DNA of 15,216 nucleotides. Source: DATKCN01 sp035513175. GTDB lineage: Bacteria; Chloroflexota; Chloroflexia; Thermomicrobiales; CFX8. This document shows, piece after piece, positions 1 to 8,200 of this stretch. The stretch lies in contig DATKCN010000047.1 in assembly GCA_035513175.1 (NCBI GenBank), positions 1-15,216 of the forward strand, read 5' to 3'. The notes beneath the pieces were generated by a model that was not told the origin of the DNA, ran no database searches, and saw only the letters and a list, made by a program, of their open reading frames with translations. The first letter of the stretch is position 1, and each line of letters opens with the position of its first letter. The position numbers were made by a program, and so were the translations under genes.

Positions 1-1
1 C

Positions 2-649
2 CGCTTCACCTGGGACTCCCGTTTTCCGGACGCCGTCCGGCTGGACGCCAAGGGCGGGGACCAGCCCGGCACGGCCGGCCCGCGCGCCATCCCCGGCGAG
101 TACCGCGCTCGCTTGAGCTCCGTCGACGCAACATCCGACGTTTCATTCCGCATCAGCCCGGATCCCCGTAGCGACGCGAGCCGTGACGATCTGAGGGCAC
201 AGTTCGACCTCCTCGTGCAGATCCGCGACAAGCTGTCCGACACGAACCGCGCTGTTAACCGCGTCCGGTCCGTTCGCTCGGATGCCGACGGCTGGCTCGA
301 TCGCGCGCGCGGCTCGGCGAACGAGGCAGCGCTCCGTGAGGCGGTGGAATCGCTGAAGCGGGACCTGGCAGGGGTGGAAGAAGCTCTCATTCAGGTGAAG
401 GCAAACAGCCCGAAGGACACGCTCAACTTCCCAGTCATGCTGAACTCGAAGCTCGCGCGCGTCGCCAACGCCGTCGCCAGCGCCGACATGCGTCCGACGC
501 AACAGGCGCGCGACGCGTTCGTCGACATCACCGGGCGCATCGACGCGCAGCTCGCGACACTGGACGGGATCATGGAACGCTCGATCCCGGCGCTGAACGC
601 GCTCATCGCGGAATCCGGGGTTACGCCCGTTCGAGCGCCGGAGATGTAA
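2..649 (+). CDS. C-terminal part of a BNR/VPS10-type beta-propeller protein (5' truncated by window edge)
   Basis: The reading frame is open from base 2 to a TAA at 647-649, giving 215 residues with no start in the window, so this is the end of a larger gene. The first residues (RFTWDSRFPDA) and the following extended segment ending in a 'PGEYRARL' strand resemble the Ig-like linker after the propeller in large bacterial 'glycosyl hydrolase, BNR/VPS10 repeat' proteins. The remainder is a predicted alpha-helical bundle with a conserved-looking DTLNFPVMLNSKL patch, a feature I recall in the C-terminal domain of that family. These proteins are usually about 900-1000 residues and often exported, but their substrate is generally unknown despite the hydrolase label. 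The propeller lies outside the window, so the assignment rests on the tail. A TTG at 113 could be called as a start, but coding clearly continues upstream of it. Confidence 0.7.
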   Translation, partial: RFTWDSRFPDAVRLDAKGGDQPGTAGPRAIPGEYRARLSSVDATSDVSFRISPDPRSDASRDDLRAQFDLLVQIRDKLSDTNRAVNRVRSVRSDADGWLDRARGSANEAALREAVESLKRDLAGVEEALIQVKANSPKDTLNFPVMLNSKLARVANAVASADMRPTQQARDAFVDITGRIDAQLATLDGIMERSIPALNALIAESGVTPVRAPEM

Positions 650-734
650 CGCGGCGAACACCTCGCACGGCGCGAGAACGATTGACACGTCGCTGGCAAC
701 GACTGAAGGTTAGTGAGGGAAGGACAGGCCGATC

Positions 735-1697
735 GTGGGAACGACGGGTACAGTGGGCATCGTCTGCGGCAGCGCGAACGCACGCGTCGGCATGCAGGCG
801 GCAACCGATCTGCTACGGGCTGGCGGCAGCGCGCTGGACGCCGCAATCGCCGCCGTGCGGTTGGTCGAGGACAACCTTGAAGATCAGGGCGTGGGCTCGG
901 GCGGCGTGCCAAACGTGCTGGGGGTCATTGAGCTGGACGCCACGGTGATGGACGGAACCACACTCGCCGCCGGAGCGGTCGGCGCGGTGCGCAACTACCC
1001 GAACCCGATCGACATCGCGCGCAAGGTCATGGAGTTGACGCCGCACGTCATGCTCGTCGGCGAGGGCGCCGAGCTGTTCGCACGTCATCACGGCTTCGCG
1101 ACGCGCGACCTGATGACCCCGGAGACGAAGGAACTGTGGCGCGCGCGCATCATCGGCGACGTCGAGACCAGCAGCAACATGTACGAGGACCAGTACAGCA
1201 CCTACATGGAAGCGGTGCGCGATTGGAAGCAGACGCTGCACGAGGAGCTGTTCGGCACGACCAACGTGATCGCCCGCGACCTGAACGGCAACATCGCCTG
1301 CGCGGTGTCGACCAGCGGCTGGGGCTTCAAGTGGCCGGGCCGTCTCGGCGACTCGCCGATCATCGGGGCCGGCAACTACGCCGACACCCGCTATGGAGCT
1401 GCCGCCTGCACCGGTCGCGGCGAGCTTGCCATCCGGGCCGCTTCGGCCCACAGTGTCGTCACCTGCATGCGTTTCGGGAAGTCGTTGGGCGAGGCGCTGC
1501 AGATTGCAATGGAAGACCTGCGGCATCTGGCCGATCCGTACGCCGAGCGCATGAATGTGATGAACATCGTTGCGATGGACGCCGCGGGCAACGTCTCCGC
1601 TGCCTCAACTGCCGAGGACGCAGCCTTCGTCTACCAGACGGTCAACATGGACGCCTACGAAGAACGCCCACGCATGGTCGTGCCGATGAAGGTGTGA
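735..1697 (+). CDS. Asparaginase / N4-(beta-N-acetylglucosaminyl)-L-asparaginase family (Ntn-hydrolase, peptidase T2)
   Basis: This 320-residue protein has the length and order of the isoaspartyl peptidase/aspartylglucosaminidase family, whose members hydrolyse asparagine side-chain amides or isoaspartyl bonds. They mature by cutting themselves just before a threonine nucleophile. Visible landmarks are the N-terminal A-x-DLL-x-GGSALDA segment (about 23-36), the E-D-N-x-x-D-x-x-V-G-x-GG-x-PN region (45-60), a linker with G-T-T (174-176) at the expected autocleavage site, R-L-G-D-S-P-I-I-G-A-G-N-Y (203-215), which matches the substrate-binding loop, and C-T-G-R-G-E (225-230). The residue before the first threonine is Gly, not the usual Asp, and a second Thr follows. 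The start is GTG at 735, with a purine-rich AGGGAAGGA at 716-724 upstream. It lies 85 bp after the preceding gene and converges on the P450 gene. Exact substrate is not determinable; no signal peptide is evident. Confidence 0.85.
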   Translation: MGTTGTVGIVCGSANARVGMQAATDLLRAGGSALDAAIAAVRLVEDNLEDQGVGSGGVPNVLGVIELDATVMDGTTLAAGAVGAVRNYPNPIDIARKVMELTPHVMLVGEGAELFARHHGFATRDLMTPETKELWRARIIGDVETSSNMYEDQYSTYMEAVRDWKQTLHEELFGTTNVIARDLNGNIACAVSTSGWGFKWPGRLGDSPIIGAGNYADTRYGAAACTGRGELAIRAASAHSVVTCMRFGKSLGEALQIAMEDLRHLADPYAERMNVMNIVAMDAAGNVSAASTAEDAAFVYQTVNMDAYEERPRMVVPMKV

Positions 1698-1717
1698 TAC
1701 GGATTCACCGCCGCACC

Positions 1718-1845
1718 CGTTGGGGCACATGGCAATGTGCCCTGCTGGAGACGCGCCGCCGTTAAGCCGTCGCGTGCGGCTGGAAACGTCGCTGCCGATC
1801 CATGGGTGTGCCGTCAACCCGGGCGCATTGCCATGTGCCCCTACG
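1718..1845. repeat. REPIN/MITE-like element 1: two inverted copies of a palindromic repeat
   Basis: The left arm (1718-1744) and the reverse complement of the right arm (1820-1845 with one flanking base) agree at about 24 of 27 positions. The similarity continues weakly inward as a TTG-containing tail. Each arm is itself a hairpin. In the left arm, GGGCACAT and ATGTGCCC (1723-1742) pair across a 4-nt loop. In the right arm, GGGCGCAT and ATGTGCCC pair with one G-T wobble. Between the arms are about 75 bp of unremarkable sequence. The element fills most of the 220-bp gap between two convergent genes, starting 20 bp after the asparaginase stop, so it could also act as a bidirectional transcription terminator. 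No T-run follows it. Confidence 0.75.
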
Positions 1846-1917
1846 AGTGTTTCGGTGATTCATCACGCGTGCTGCGAGCTCGGAGACGCAACAAGGCGCT
1901 ACGCATCACGCATCACG

Positions 1918-3114
1918 CTACGTCACGACCCGCAACGTCTTCTGCGCACGGAAGACCGGATTGTAGATCCAGTCAGCCCGTTCCGGACTCTCCAGTGCCA
2001 GCGTCGGGAAGCGCTGCACGACGGCGTTGATCGCCAGTTGTCCCTCGGCCCGCGCCAGCGGCGCGCCAAGGCAGAAGTGCGCCCCGTGCGCGAAGCTGAT
2101 GTGCCGGTTCGGGCGCCGCGCCAGATCGAGGGCATCCGGCTCGGCAAAGTGGCGCGGATCGCGATTGGCGGCGCCGATCAGCGTCGTGATGTGCGACCAC
2201 GCGGGCACCGTGTGGCTGCCGAACTCCATCTCGGCCGTCGTGAAGCGACCTGTGAACTGCACCGGGCTCTCGTAGCGCAGGAACTCCTCGGTAGCCGTGC
2301 GAATCAGGCTGGGATCATCCCGCAGCTGGCGCCACGCGTCCGGTTGGCGCAGCAACGTGAGGAGCCCGTTACCGATCAGGTTGGTCGTCGTCTCGTTTCC
2401 GGCGAACAGTAGCAACAGGCACGTGGATAACACCTCCTGCTCGGTCAGCCGGTCGCCGTCGTCCTCGGCCATGACCAGCGCCGTCAACAGGTCGTCACGC
2501 GGTTCCTGGCGACGTTGCGCCGCCTGCTCGCGAATGTACGCGTTCCACTCGATGACCGCCTGATTCGCGCGCATGCGCTGCTGCTCGTTCTCGACGACGC
2601 TGCCCAGCCAATCGGCGTAGTCCTCGGACCACGCGCGCACCTTCGTCCAGTCTTCGAGTGGAGTCCCCAGCATCATCGTTATGACCATGCCCGGCAGCGG
2701 TTGCGCCAGCGCCGTCATCACGTCCCAGCTCGACTGCCCGTCGACCTCGTCCAGCAACGTGTCGACCAGCGCGTGGATGCGCAGGCGCATGCTTTCGATC
2801 ATCTTCGCCGAAAACGCCTGCGCCACCAGCCCCCGCAGCCGCGTGTGGTCCGGCGCGTCGAGGAACAGGATCATGTCGCGGTTCGTCTCGATCAGCGCAG
2901 CGACCTTCGCCCGTTCCTCCTCCGGCAGGTACTGGAGGGTCCCGCGGACCGACGACATGCGGCGGTCAGTCAGAGCGGTCAGCACGTGCTCGTAACCGCT
3001 GAGAATCCAACTACCGTTGCGCTCCGTGACAGGCGCTTCGGCGAGCAGTCTCCTGTACACCGGATATGGGTCCGCCACATGCTCGTGCGTCCAGAGATCC
3101 TCCGCGATGACCAT
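1918..3114 (-). CDS. Cytochrome P450
   Basis: A 398-residue soluble bacterial class I P450 with all family signatures. These are HxxxR at 90-94 (H-T-R-L-R), the I-helix oxygen-activation motif AGNETT (238-243), the ExxR pair E277/R280, the conserved R of the 'meander' region, and the heme-binding loop FAHGAHFCLG (341-350) with Cys348 as heme ligand. No membrane anchor or fused reductase is visible, so it should depend on a ferredoxin and a reductase, and neither is encoded in this window. General bacterial families such as CYP107/CYP109 look similar, but the subfamily and substrate cannot be read from sequence. ATG at 3114 is preceded by only a weak GAAAGGG. The gene begins 17 bp after the cyclase stop and is probably cotranscribed with it, ending the minus-strand run. 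Confidence 0.95.
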   Translation of the reverse strand: MVIAEDLWTHEHVADPYPVYRRLLAEAPVTERNGSWILSGYEHVLTALTDRRMSSVRGTLQYLPEEERAKVAALIETNRDMILFLDAPDHTRLRGLVAQAFSAKMIESMRLRIHALVDTLLDEVDGQSSWDVMTALAQPLPGMVITMMLGTPLEDWTKVRAWSEDYADWLGSVVENEQQRMRANQAVIEWNAYIREQAAQRRQEPRDDLLTALVMAEDDGDRLTEQEVLSTCLLLLFAGNETTTNLIGNGLLTLLRQPDAWRQLRDDPSLIRTATEEFLRYESPVQFTGRFTTAEMEFGSHTVPAWSHITTLIGAANRDPRHFAEPDALDLARRPNRHISFAHGAHFCLGAPLARAEGQLAINAVVQRFPTLALESPERADWIYNPVFRAQKTLRVVT

Positions 3115-3131
3115 GTTGCGACCCTTTCGAT

Positions 3132-3911
3132 TCAGGCGCCTATGAGCGCCAGCACGCGCACCGGGCTGCCGCTGCCGGCGACGATCTTCAGCGGCGCTGC
3201 AATCACGACGACCCCGGTGGCTGGGAGCTGATCGAGATTCGTCAGGCTTGCCAGCCCGAATTTTCCGGCTCCGTGCATCAACGTGTGGCAGGGAAACGGC
3301 GGATCAAACATGCCCGCCTGTCCGGCGTCGGTGCCGACCGTCTCCACGCCGAAGCCCAGCACGTCGCGCTCGTTCGCCAGCAGCGCCACCGCCGAGGCGT
3401 GCGGCCCCGGCGTGTGCGGCCCTCGCTCGTCGGCGTTGAAGAAGTCGGCAGGATCGGCGCGCTGGCTCCAGTCGGTGCGAAACAGCACCCATGCTCCCGC
3501 CGGAATGCGACCGTGCTCCTGCTCCCAGGCCTCGATGTGCTCCGGCATCAGCAGAAAGTCGTTGTCCTCCGAAGCCTCGCGGCTGTAGTCGAGCACGCAG
3601 GCCGAGGCAACGAAACGCCCCGGCGGGATCGTGTCGCAGGCGTTGTCCGGCAGGTCCTTGCCGGTCACCCAGTGCACCGGCGCGTCGAAGTGCGTGCCGG
3701 TGTGCTCTCCCAACGTCAGCGCGTTCCAGTACCAGCCGGGCCCGCGTTCGTCGTAGCGGGAGATCTCCTCGACCGTCAAGCCCGGCGACGGCGCGAACAT
3801 CGGCGGCAGCTCGATCACAGGCGTGCTCGGACTCAGCGGAGCCGTGAGATCGACGACACGAACTGACCCTCCCGACAGCGCGTTAGCCAGCTCAGCCAGC
3901 ACAGATGACAT
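3132..3911 (-). CDS. Cyclase family protein (kynurenine formamidase-like metal-dependent hydrolase)
   Basis: A 259-residue protein of the Cyclase/KynB fold (PF04199 type). The metal-binding signature H-T-G-T-H-F-D-A-P-V-H occupies residues 70-80, preceded by the typical start 'VVDLTAPLSPSTPV' and followed by D-x-S, the FRTDW strand, G-V-E-T-V-G-T-D and the C-H-T-x-L-M-H segment near the C terminus. Family members use a divalent metal to open amide or lactone-like bonds (formylkynurenine is the classic case), but many act on unknown substrates in degradative or natural-product clusters. A strong AAGGAGAG (3918-3925) sits 6 nt before the ATG. Its P450 partner follows after 17 bp, which suggests an oxidise-then-hydrolyse pathway. 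No other kynurenine-pathway gene is present, so I do not assign kynB. Confidence 0.9.
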   Translation of the reverse strand: MSSVLAELANALSGGSVRVVDLTAPLSPSTPVIELPPMFAPSPGLTVEEISRYDERGPGWYWNALTLGEHTGTHFDAPVHWVTGKDLPDNACDTIPPGRFVASACVLDYSREASEDNDFLLMPEHIEAWEQEHGRIPAGAWVLFRTDWSQRADPADFFNADERGPHTPGPHASAVALLANERDVLGFGVETVGTDAGQAGMFDPPFPCHTLMHGAGKFGLASLTNLDQLPATGVVVIAAPLKIVAGSGSPVRVLALIGA

Positions 3912-3992
3912 GAATCGCTCTCCTTACCCGAACGTGTAGAAGTCTCTACCTTCGAATGCCGTCACCATGAACCAGAGTCATGCGCGTCGACG

Positions 3993-4102
3993 CGTAGGGG
4001 CGCATCGCATGCGCCCTGTTGGACAGCGCGAACGTGGATCAGCTGCGCGCCGTCCGCCCGCGGTGGTAGCGGCGAACAGGGCGCCTGCGATGCGGCTCTA
4101 CG
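3993..4102. repeat. REPIN/MITE-like element 2: two inverted copies of a palindromic repeat
   Basis: The left arm (3993-4020) and the reverse complement of the right arm (4075-4102) match at 25 of 28 positions. The left arm is a near-perfect hairpin: GGGCGCAT (3998-4005) pairs with ATGCGCCC across a 3-nt loop. The right arm has lost part of that pairing. The consensus beginning CGTAGGGGC and ending GCCCTGTT is shared with element 1, including the TTG tail, while the stem differs by a compensatory A-T to G-C change. It lies in the 204-bp gap between the TPP enzyme beta-subunit gene and the cyclase gene, with about 54 bp between its arms. Confidence 0.75.
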
Positions 4103-4115
4103 GCTATCCACGACA

Positions 4116-4706
4116 TCAAACACTGCTTTCGACGTCACGCTGCCCGAACCCTCTCAGGCAACGCTGGAACTGAAAGCGGTTCTCGAGCAGCGGCAGGTCG
4201 GTGAGAAACACCGGTGGGCCCTTGGCCTCGACCTTCGCGACAATCGTCGTCAGCTCATCGCCCGCCAGCGCCTCGTCGAACGCGGCCACGAAGCCGTCGA
4301 TCGTGTCGACCCGCGCCGCGCGCGGCACACCCGCCGCCCGCGCGATGCCCGCCAGGTCGCTGCCGGTTGAGGTCGCCGTCGGGAAACCGCCCACCGACAG
4401 CAGGCTCTCATTGTCGAACACGACATGGACGAGGTTTTTCGGGCGATAGCGCGCCAGCGTCGTCAGCCCGCCAAGATTCATCAGCACCGACCCATCGCCG
4501 TCGAACACGACCACCTGCAATTCCGGGCGTGAAAGCGCGATGCCGAGTCCCATCGACGACGCCAGCCCCATCGCGTGTTGCAGGTAGAAGAACTGCGGCT
4601 GGTGCCCGATCGACTGCAATTCAGCCGACACGGCGCCCATGATGGTGACAACCACGCAATCTCCCAGGCGGGGATAGACCGCCGTCAGCGCGTCGATGCG
4701 CAACAT
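4116..4706 (-). CDS. TPP-dependent decarboxylase, beta (PP-domain) subunit, sulfopyruvate/phosphonopyruvate decarboxylase-like
   Basis: A 196-residue TPP-binding (PP) domain. The diphosphate/Mg motif is visible as G-D-G (70-72) followed 27 residues later by F-D-N-E (97-100), with the spacing known for the family. The segment LQHAMGLASSMGLGIAL (42-58) is typical of ComE and phosphonopyruvate decarboxylase C-terminal halves. Such enzymes decarboxylate 3-substituted pyruvates to aldehydes and need a separate PYR subunit, which is the gene just upstream. The start ATG at 4706 lies 4 bp after the alpha stop. Its ribosome-binding site GGGAGGA (4715-4721) lies inside the end of alpha, so the two are translationally coupled and should be made in equal amounts. 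Whether the substrate is sulfopyruvate, phosphonopyruvate or another 2-oxo acid is not decided by these motifs. Confidence 0.85.
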   Translation of the reverse strand: MLRIDALTAVYPRLGDCVVVTIMGAVSAELQSIGHQPQFFYLQHAMGLASSMGLGIALSRPELQVVVFDGDGSVLMNLGGLTTLARYRPKNLVHVVFDNESLLSVGGFPTATSTGSDLAGIARAAGVPRAARVDTIDGFVAAFDEALAGDELTTIVAKVEAKGPPVFLTDLPLLENRFQFQRCLRGFGQRDVESSV

Positions 4707-4710
4707 CCGC

Positions 4711-5223
4711 TCAGTCCTCCCACATCAGATCGCGGCACAGCAACAGCGCGACCGGCTTGAGCGCGGAATTGGCCAGCACCTGAGCCTTGCGGATGCGGCG
4801 CTCAACGTGACCTGGATCGTCGAGCCGCTCCCACGGAATCCCCAGGCTGTCCAGCAGCCCCGCCGTGACGCCGCCGCCCTGCGTCTGCCACGGATCAGGC
4901 TCACCAAACTCGCCCCGGTACGAGATCAGCATCAGCAACGGGATGTGATACAGATGCGCCAGCGACACGATGCCGTTGATGCTGGCCAGGAAGCCGTGGT
5001 TCTGCATCAGCATGGCCGATTTCATCCCGGCGAGATGCGCGCCTGCCGAGATGCCGACGCCCTCTTCCTCCTTGGCGAGCCGCACGAGGATCATGTCGGG
5101 GTCGTCGTCCGCCATGCGGATCAGATGCACGAGCCACGTCTCTGGCAGAGCCGACATCAGCCCGACGCCGTTCGCCTTGAGCGCGTCGTAGATGACCTGA
5201 GAATTGCTCACGGATACAGGCAT
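4711..5223 (-). CDS. TPP-dependent decarboxylase, alpha (PYR-domain) subunit, sulfopyruvate/phosphonopyruvate decarboxylase-like
   Basis: This 170-residue PYR domain partners the following PP-domain gene. It shows the E-E-E-G-V-G-I-S-A-G segment (52-61), which carries the glutamate that activates the thiamine cofactor. Next come M-L-M-Q-N-H-G (71-77) and the I-P-L-L-M-L-I-S-Y-R-G-E strand and loop (94-105), all characteristic of ComD and phosphonopyruvate decarboxylases. I chose ATG at 5223 because homology to the family begins immediately there. The frame is open further upstream to 5346, but that part overlaps the helicase gene and is an Arg-rich non-homologous stretch. A GGGAG (5235-5239) lies 11 nt before the ATG. 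The gene starts 53 bp after the helicase stop on the same strand, so it may be read from the helicase promoter or have its own within that gap. Confidence 0.85.
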   Translation of the reverse strand: MPVSVSNSQVIYDALKANGVGLMSALPETWLVHLIRMADDDPDMILVRLAKEEEGVGISAGAHLAGMKSAMLMQNHGFLASINGIVSLAHLYHIPLLMLISYRGEFGEPDPWQTQGGGVTAGLLDSLGIPWERLDDPGHVERRIRKAQVLANSALKPVALLLCRDLMWED

Positions 5224-5276
5224 GGCGCGTGCTGCTCCCAGGGCGCGATGTCGATCGGGTCTCGGTTGGCGCCATC

Positions 5277-8200
5277 CTACCGCAGGAGAGCGTTCGACGC
5301 GACGTGATTGGCGGCGGCGTGGTCGATGCCGGGCACGTTGCCCCACACTTCGACCGCAACGCCGTCGCGTTCACCTGACCACACCAGATCGGTGCAGGTA
5401 TGCCGCAACAGATTCTTCCATAGCTGAGCGTTCTCGAAGGTCTCTTCGTCGGCGCTGAACACGTTGAAGACGGAGCGGGAGGCAACGAGCACGATCTTGC
5501 GCTTCGCGCGGCTGAGAGCCACGGTAAGGCGCCGTGGATCGAGCAGGAACTTGCTCGACACCAGCAGGTACTGCGGATCGCTCTCGGTCGCGCTGACGAC
5601 GATCGCCAGCCGCTCGCCCCCCTGAAACCGCTCGACCGTGTCCACCGCCGAGATGCTGCGCACGCCGGTCAGCGGGTCGACCTCCGACAGACACGGGATC
5701 ATCTCCTGCAGGTCCGCCCGTTGGGCGCGGTGCGGCACGACGACTCCCAAACCCTGACGGGCGTCCAGGCCGTCTGGACCGAGCGCCGACAGCGCTTCCA
5801 GCACCGGACGTATCAGCTCACGTTCGAACGCGTTGCGGTGCTGGCTGGCAGCCTCGTCGTGCACGACGACGACGATCGTGCGCGCGGACTCCAGCACGCT
5901 CGCGACGAAGGGGTCCGGCTGCTCCGACGCCTCGAGCAGGTCGTGGCGATGCGAGTGGAACGGGATGCCGTCCTGCGAATAGATCTCGCGCCGCAGGAAT
6001 TCCGCCATGTCGGCGTGCAACCTGAAGCTTTCCTGGAAGCGGATGATCGGCAGGTCCATCGCTCGAAAGGTGTCGAACAGCGAGGCGTAGGTCTGGTACT
6101 CCTGGAAGGTGCGGCGCGACTCGTTGTCCCAATCGTGGGCCACGATTGGCGGCATCTGGCGGTGATCGCCGACGACGATGAGATGGCCTTCCGGCTTCAG
6201 CGCCAGCGAGGCCATGATCGCTTCCGGCAGGCTCATCTGCGAGGCTTCGTCCAGTACGACCGCGTCGATGAACGTGTGGCTGAACAGGTCCGTCGACCAG
6301 CGCTCTTTGATCGCGCCGCGAATTCCGGCCGGCGTCGTCGCCACCACACACCACTGCTGGCCCCCGATGCGTGCGGTCGCCGCTGGCTCCCCTTTCGTCC
6401 GCTCGCTGTCGCGTGGGACGGGGATGATCGGGGCGGCTACATCGCCGCGAGGTCGTAGCCGCATCAGCGGGACATCGAGCAACCGAGCGTCGAAAAACGG
6501 CCGGCACAGATTAGGACGAGCGTCGAACCAGGCGGCAACCTGTGCTTGCGCGTCGCGCACGTTGCCGAGCAGCACGTCGGTCGCCGCATGCGTCTTACAT
6601 GCCAGCAGCGCGCGGTACGAAATCCCGGCCGCCATGGCTCCCTGGATGCGAGCAAGCAGCGCGAATGCGGTCGAATAGCTCTTGCCTGTGCCTGGCGGTC
6701 CCTGCACAAGCAGCACCGGCGCGTCGCCGTGCCGCGAGATGTACTCCTGCTTGCTGGGCTCGAAGGCGTGCGCCCCAGCGACGCCTGCTTCGTGGAGCGC
6801 GACCAGCCCGTCGTAGAAGCGGGCTTGAGCCTCAGCCGCCTCCGGGGGCCACGCAACCTTCGCATCCTCGATGGCGACCAGGCGCTGGTAGGTCGTGTTC
6901 CACGCGCCAGCGACGAGCGCTTCGGTCATCTCTGCCTGAAACGATCCGTTCCAGTCGTTCGGGTCGCTGTCGAGCGAGTACGCGCGGCCCGCCTGGAGTG
7001 GCAGGTCCTCGATCGTGCCGAACACATATCCATTGCGGCCGCGAAACGCCTGGACCGGCTCCACCAACGCCTTCGCGTGCAGCGCGCGGCCGTTGGCGTC
7101 GCGCTGCACAACGATGCGCCGCAGCGTGGCGCGCTTGCCGTACAGCATCTGCTTCGGTGTCGGCGTGAACTCGTACTGCTCGGCGACCGCCAGCCGTGAA
7201 TCCACCGCCCAGCGCGGGCACATGACCACACGCTCGTCGTCCTTGAACGTCGTTAGCCCAAGCAGCTCGTCAAGGCCGCAGCCAACGCCGTCCGTCTCAA
7301 TGCGCATCCAGAACTGCATGCCATCTGATGTCCAGCGGGACTCATCATTCTGCTCCTTCGGCAGGTTGATCCTGGCAGCGTCCGGATGTGCGAGCATGTA
7401 CTCCTGCCGGTAGCGCTCCCGCAGCAATCGACGCCGCTCGTTGTCCCGGTTCTTCTCCGCGACGCCTGGCTCCTGATCTTCCTCCAGGTAGCGCACGACC
7501 AGTGTTTCGCCAGACAGTACCCGGCGTTCAGGCGGCGCCAGCCGGGCGGCGCGCCAGCCCGAGAGGGTCACATGCCGCTCGATCGTCACGAACTCGTCGA
7601 GCGCCTGAGCCAGCGTTTCAGCGCGGTTGACCGTCGTTGCGAGGTCGGGGATGCGAAACGGCGTTTTCACTGTTTGCTTGTTGCCCTTGAAGTCGCCCGC
7701 GATGTGTTCCAGCGCGTCCAACCGCCGGGCGTGAAAGCGGCGGATCAGGTCGGTCGAGGCTCCTCTGAAACGGGCGTAGTCGTCCGCGTCCGCCCCTGCG
7801 GGCACATCGAGGTCGCCCCAGGCTGCGTACGCGTATTCCAATGGAATCTGACTGTTGAAGCGCGCCCGGCTGGTGTACCAGGACGCCGTCTCATCGCGTT
7901 CGAGCTTGCCCCAGAAGTCGAACATGCGCACCCTGAACAGTCGCCGGTACGGCTCCGGGCTGTTCCAGTCAAAGCCACGGTAGGCAGCCACGGCCTGCAG
8001 CGACTGGCACACCATCGGGTAGTTCTTCAGCTCCGCGATCTCACGTTCGAGGAACGTGACCAGCGGGGAGTCGTACGCCGCGATCTGCGTCATGAAATCG
8101 TAGAGATGGGTCGCGCCCAGAATCGCGGTGAAGTTGCGCGACAGCGCGTCGAGCACCAGCCGCTGCTCGAAGCTGTTGTAGAAGATCAGGTGGATCGGCG

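Noticed and set aside
1902..1915. Two tandem copies of CGCATCA near the P450 stop codon
   Set aside because: Only two 7-bp copies; too short to be meaningful and easily a chance slip.
1720..2412. 230-codon plus-strand frame starting in repeat element 1 and opposite the P450
   Set aside because: It begins inside the palindromic repeat and runs antisense to the P450 heme region; no protein-like features.
5224..5346. N-terminal extension of the decarboxylase alpha subunit to 5346
   Set aside because: The extra residues are Arg/Pro-rich, overlap the end of the helicase gene and match nothing in the family, whose homology starts at the 5223 ATG.
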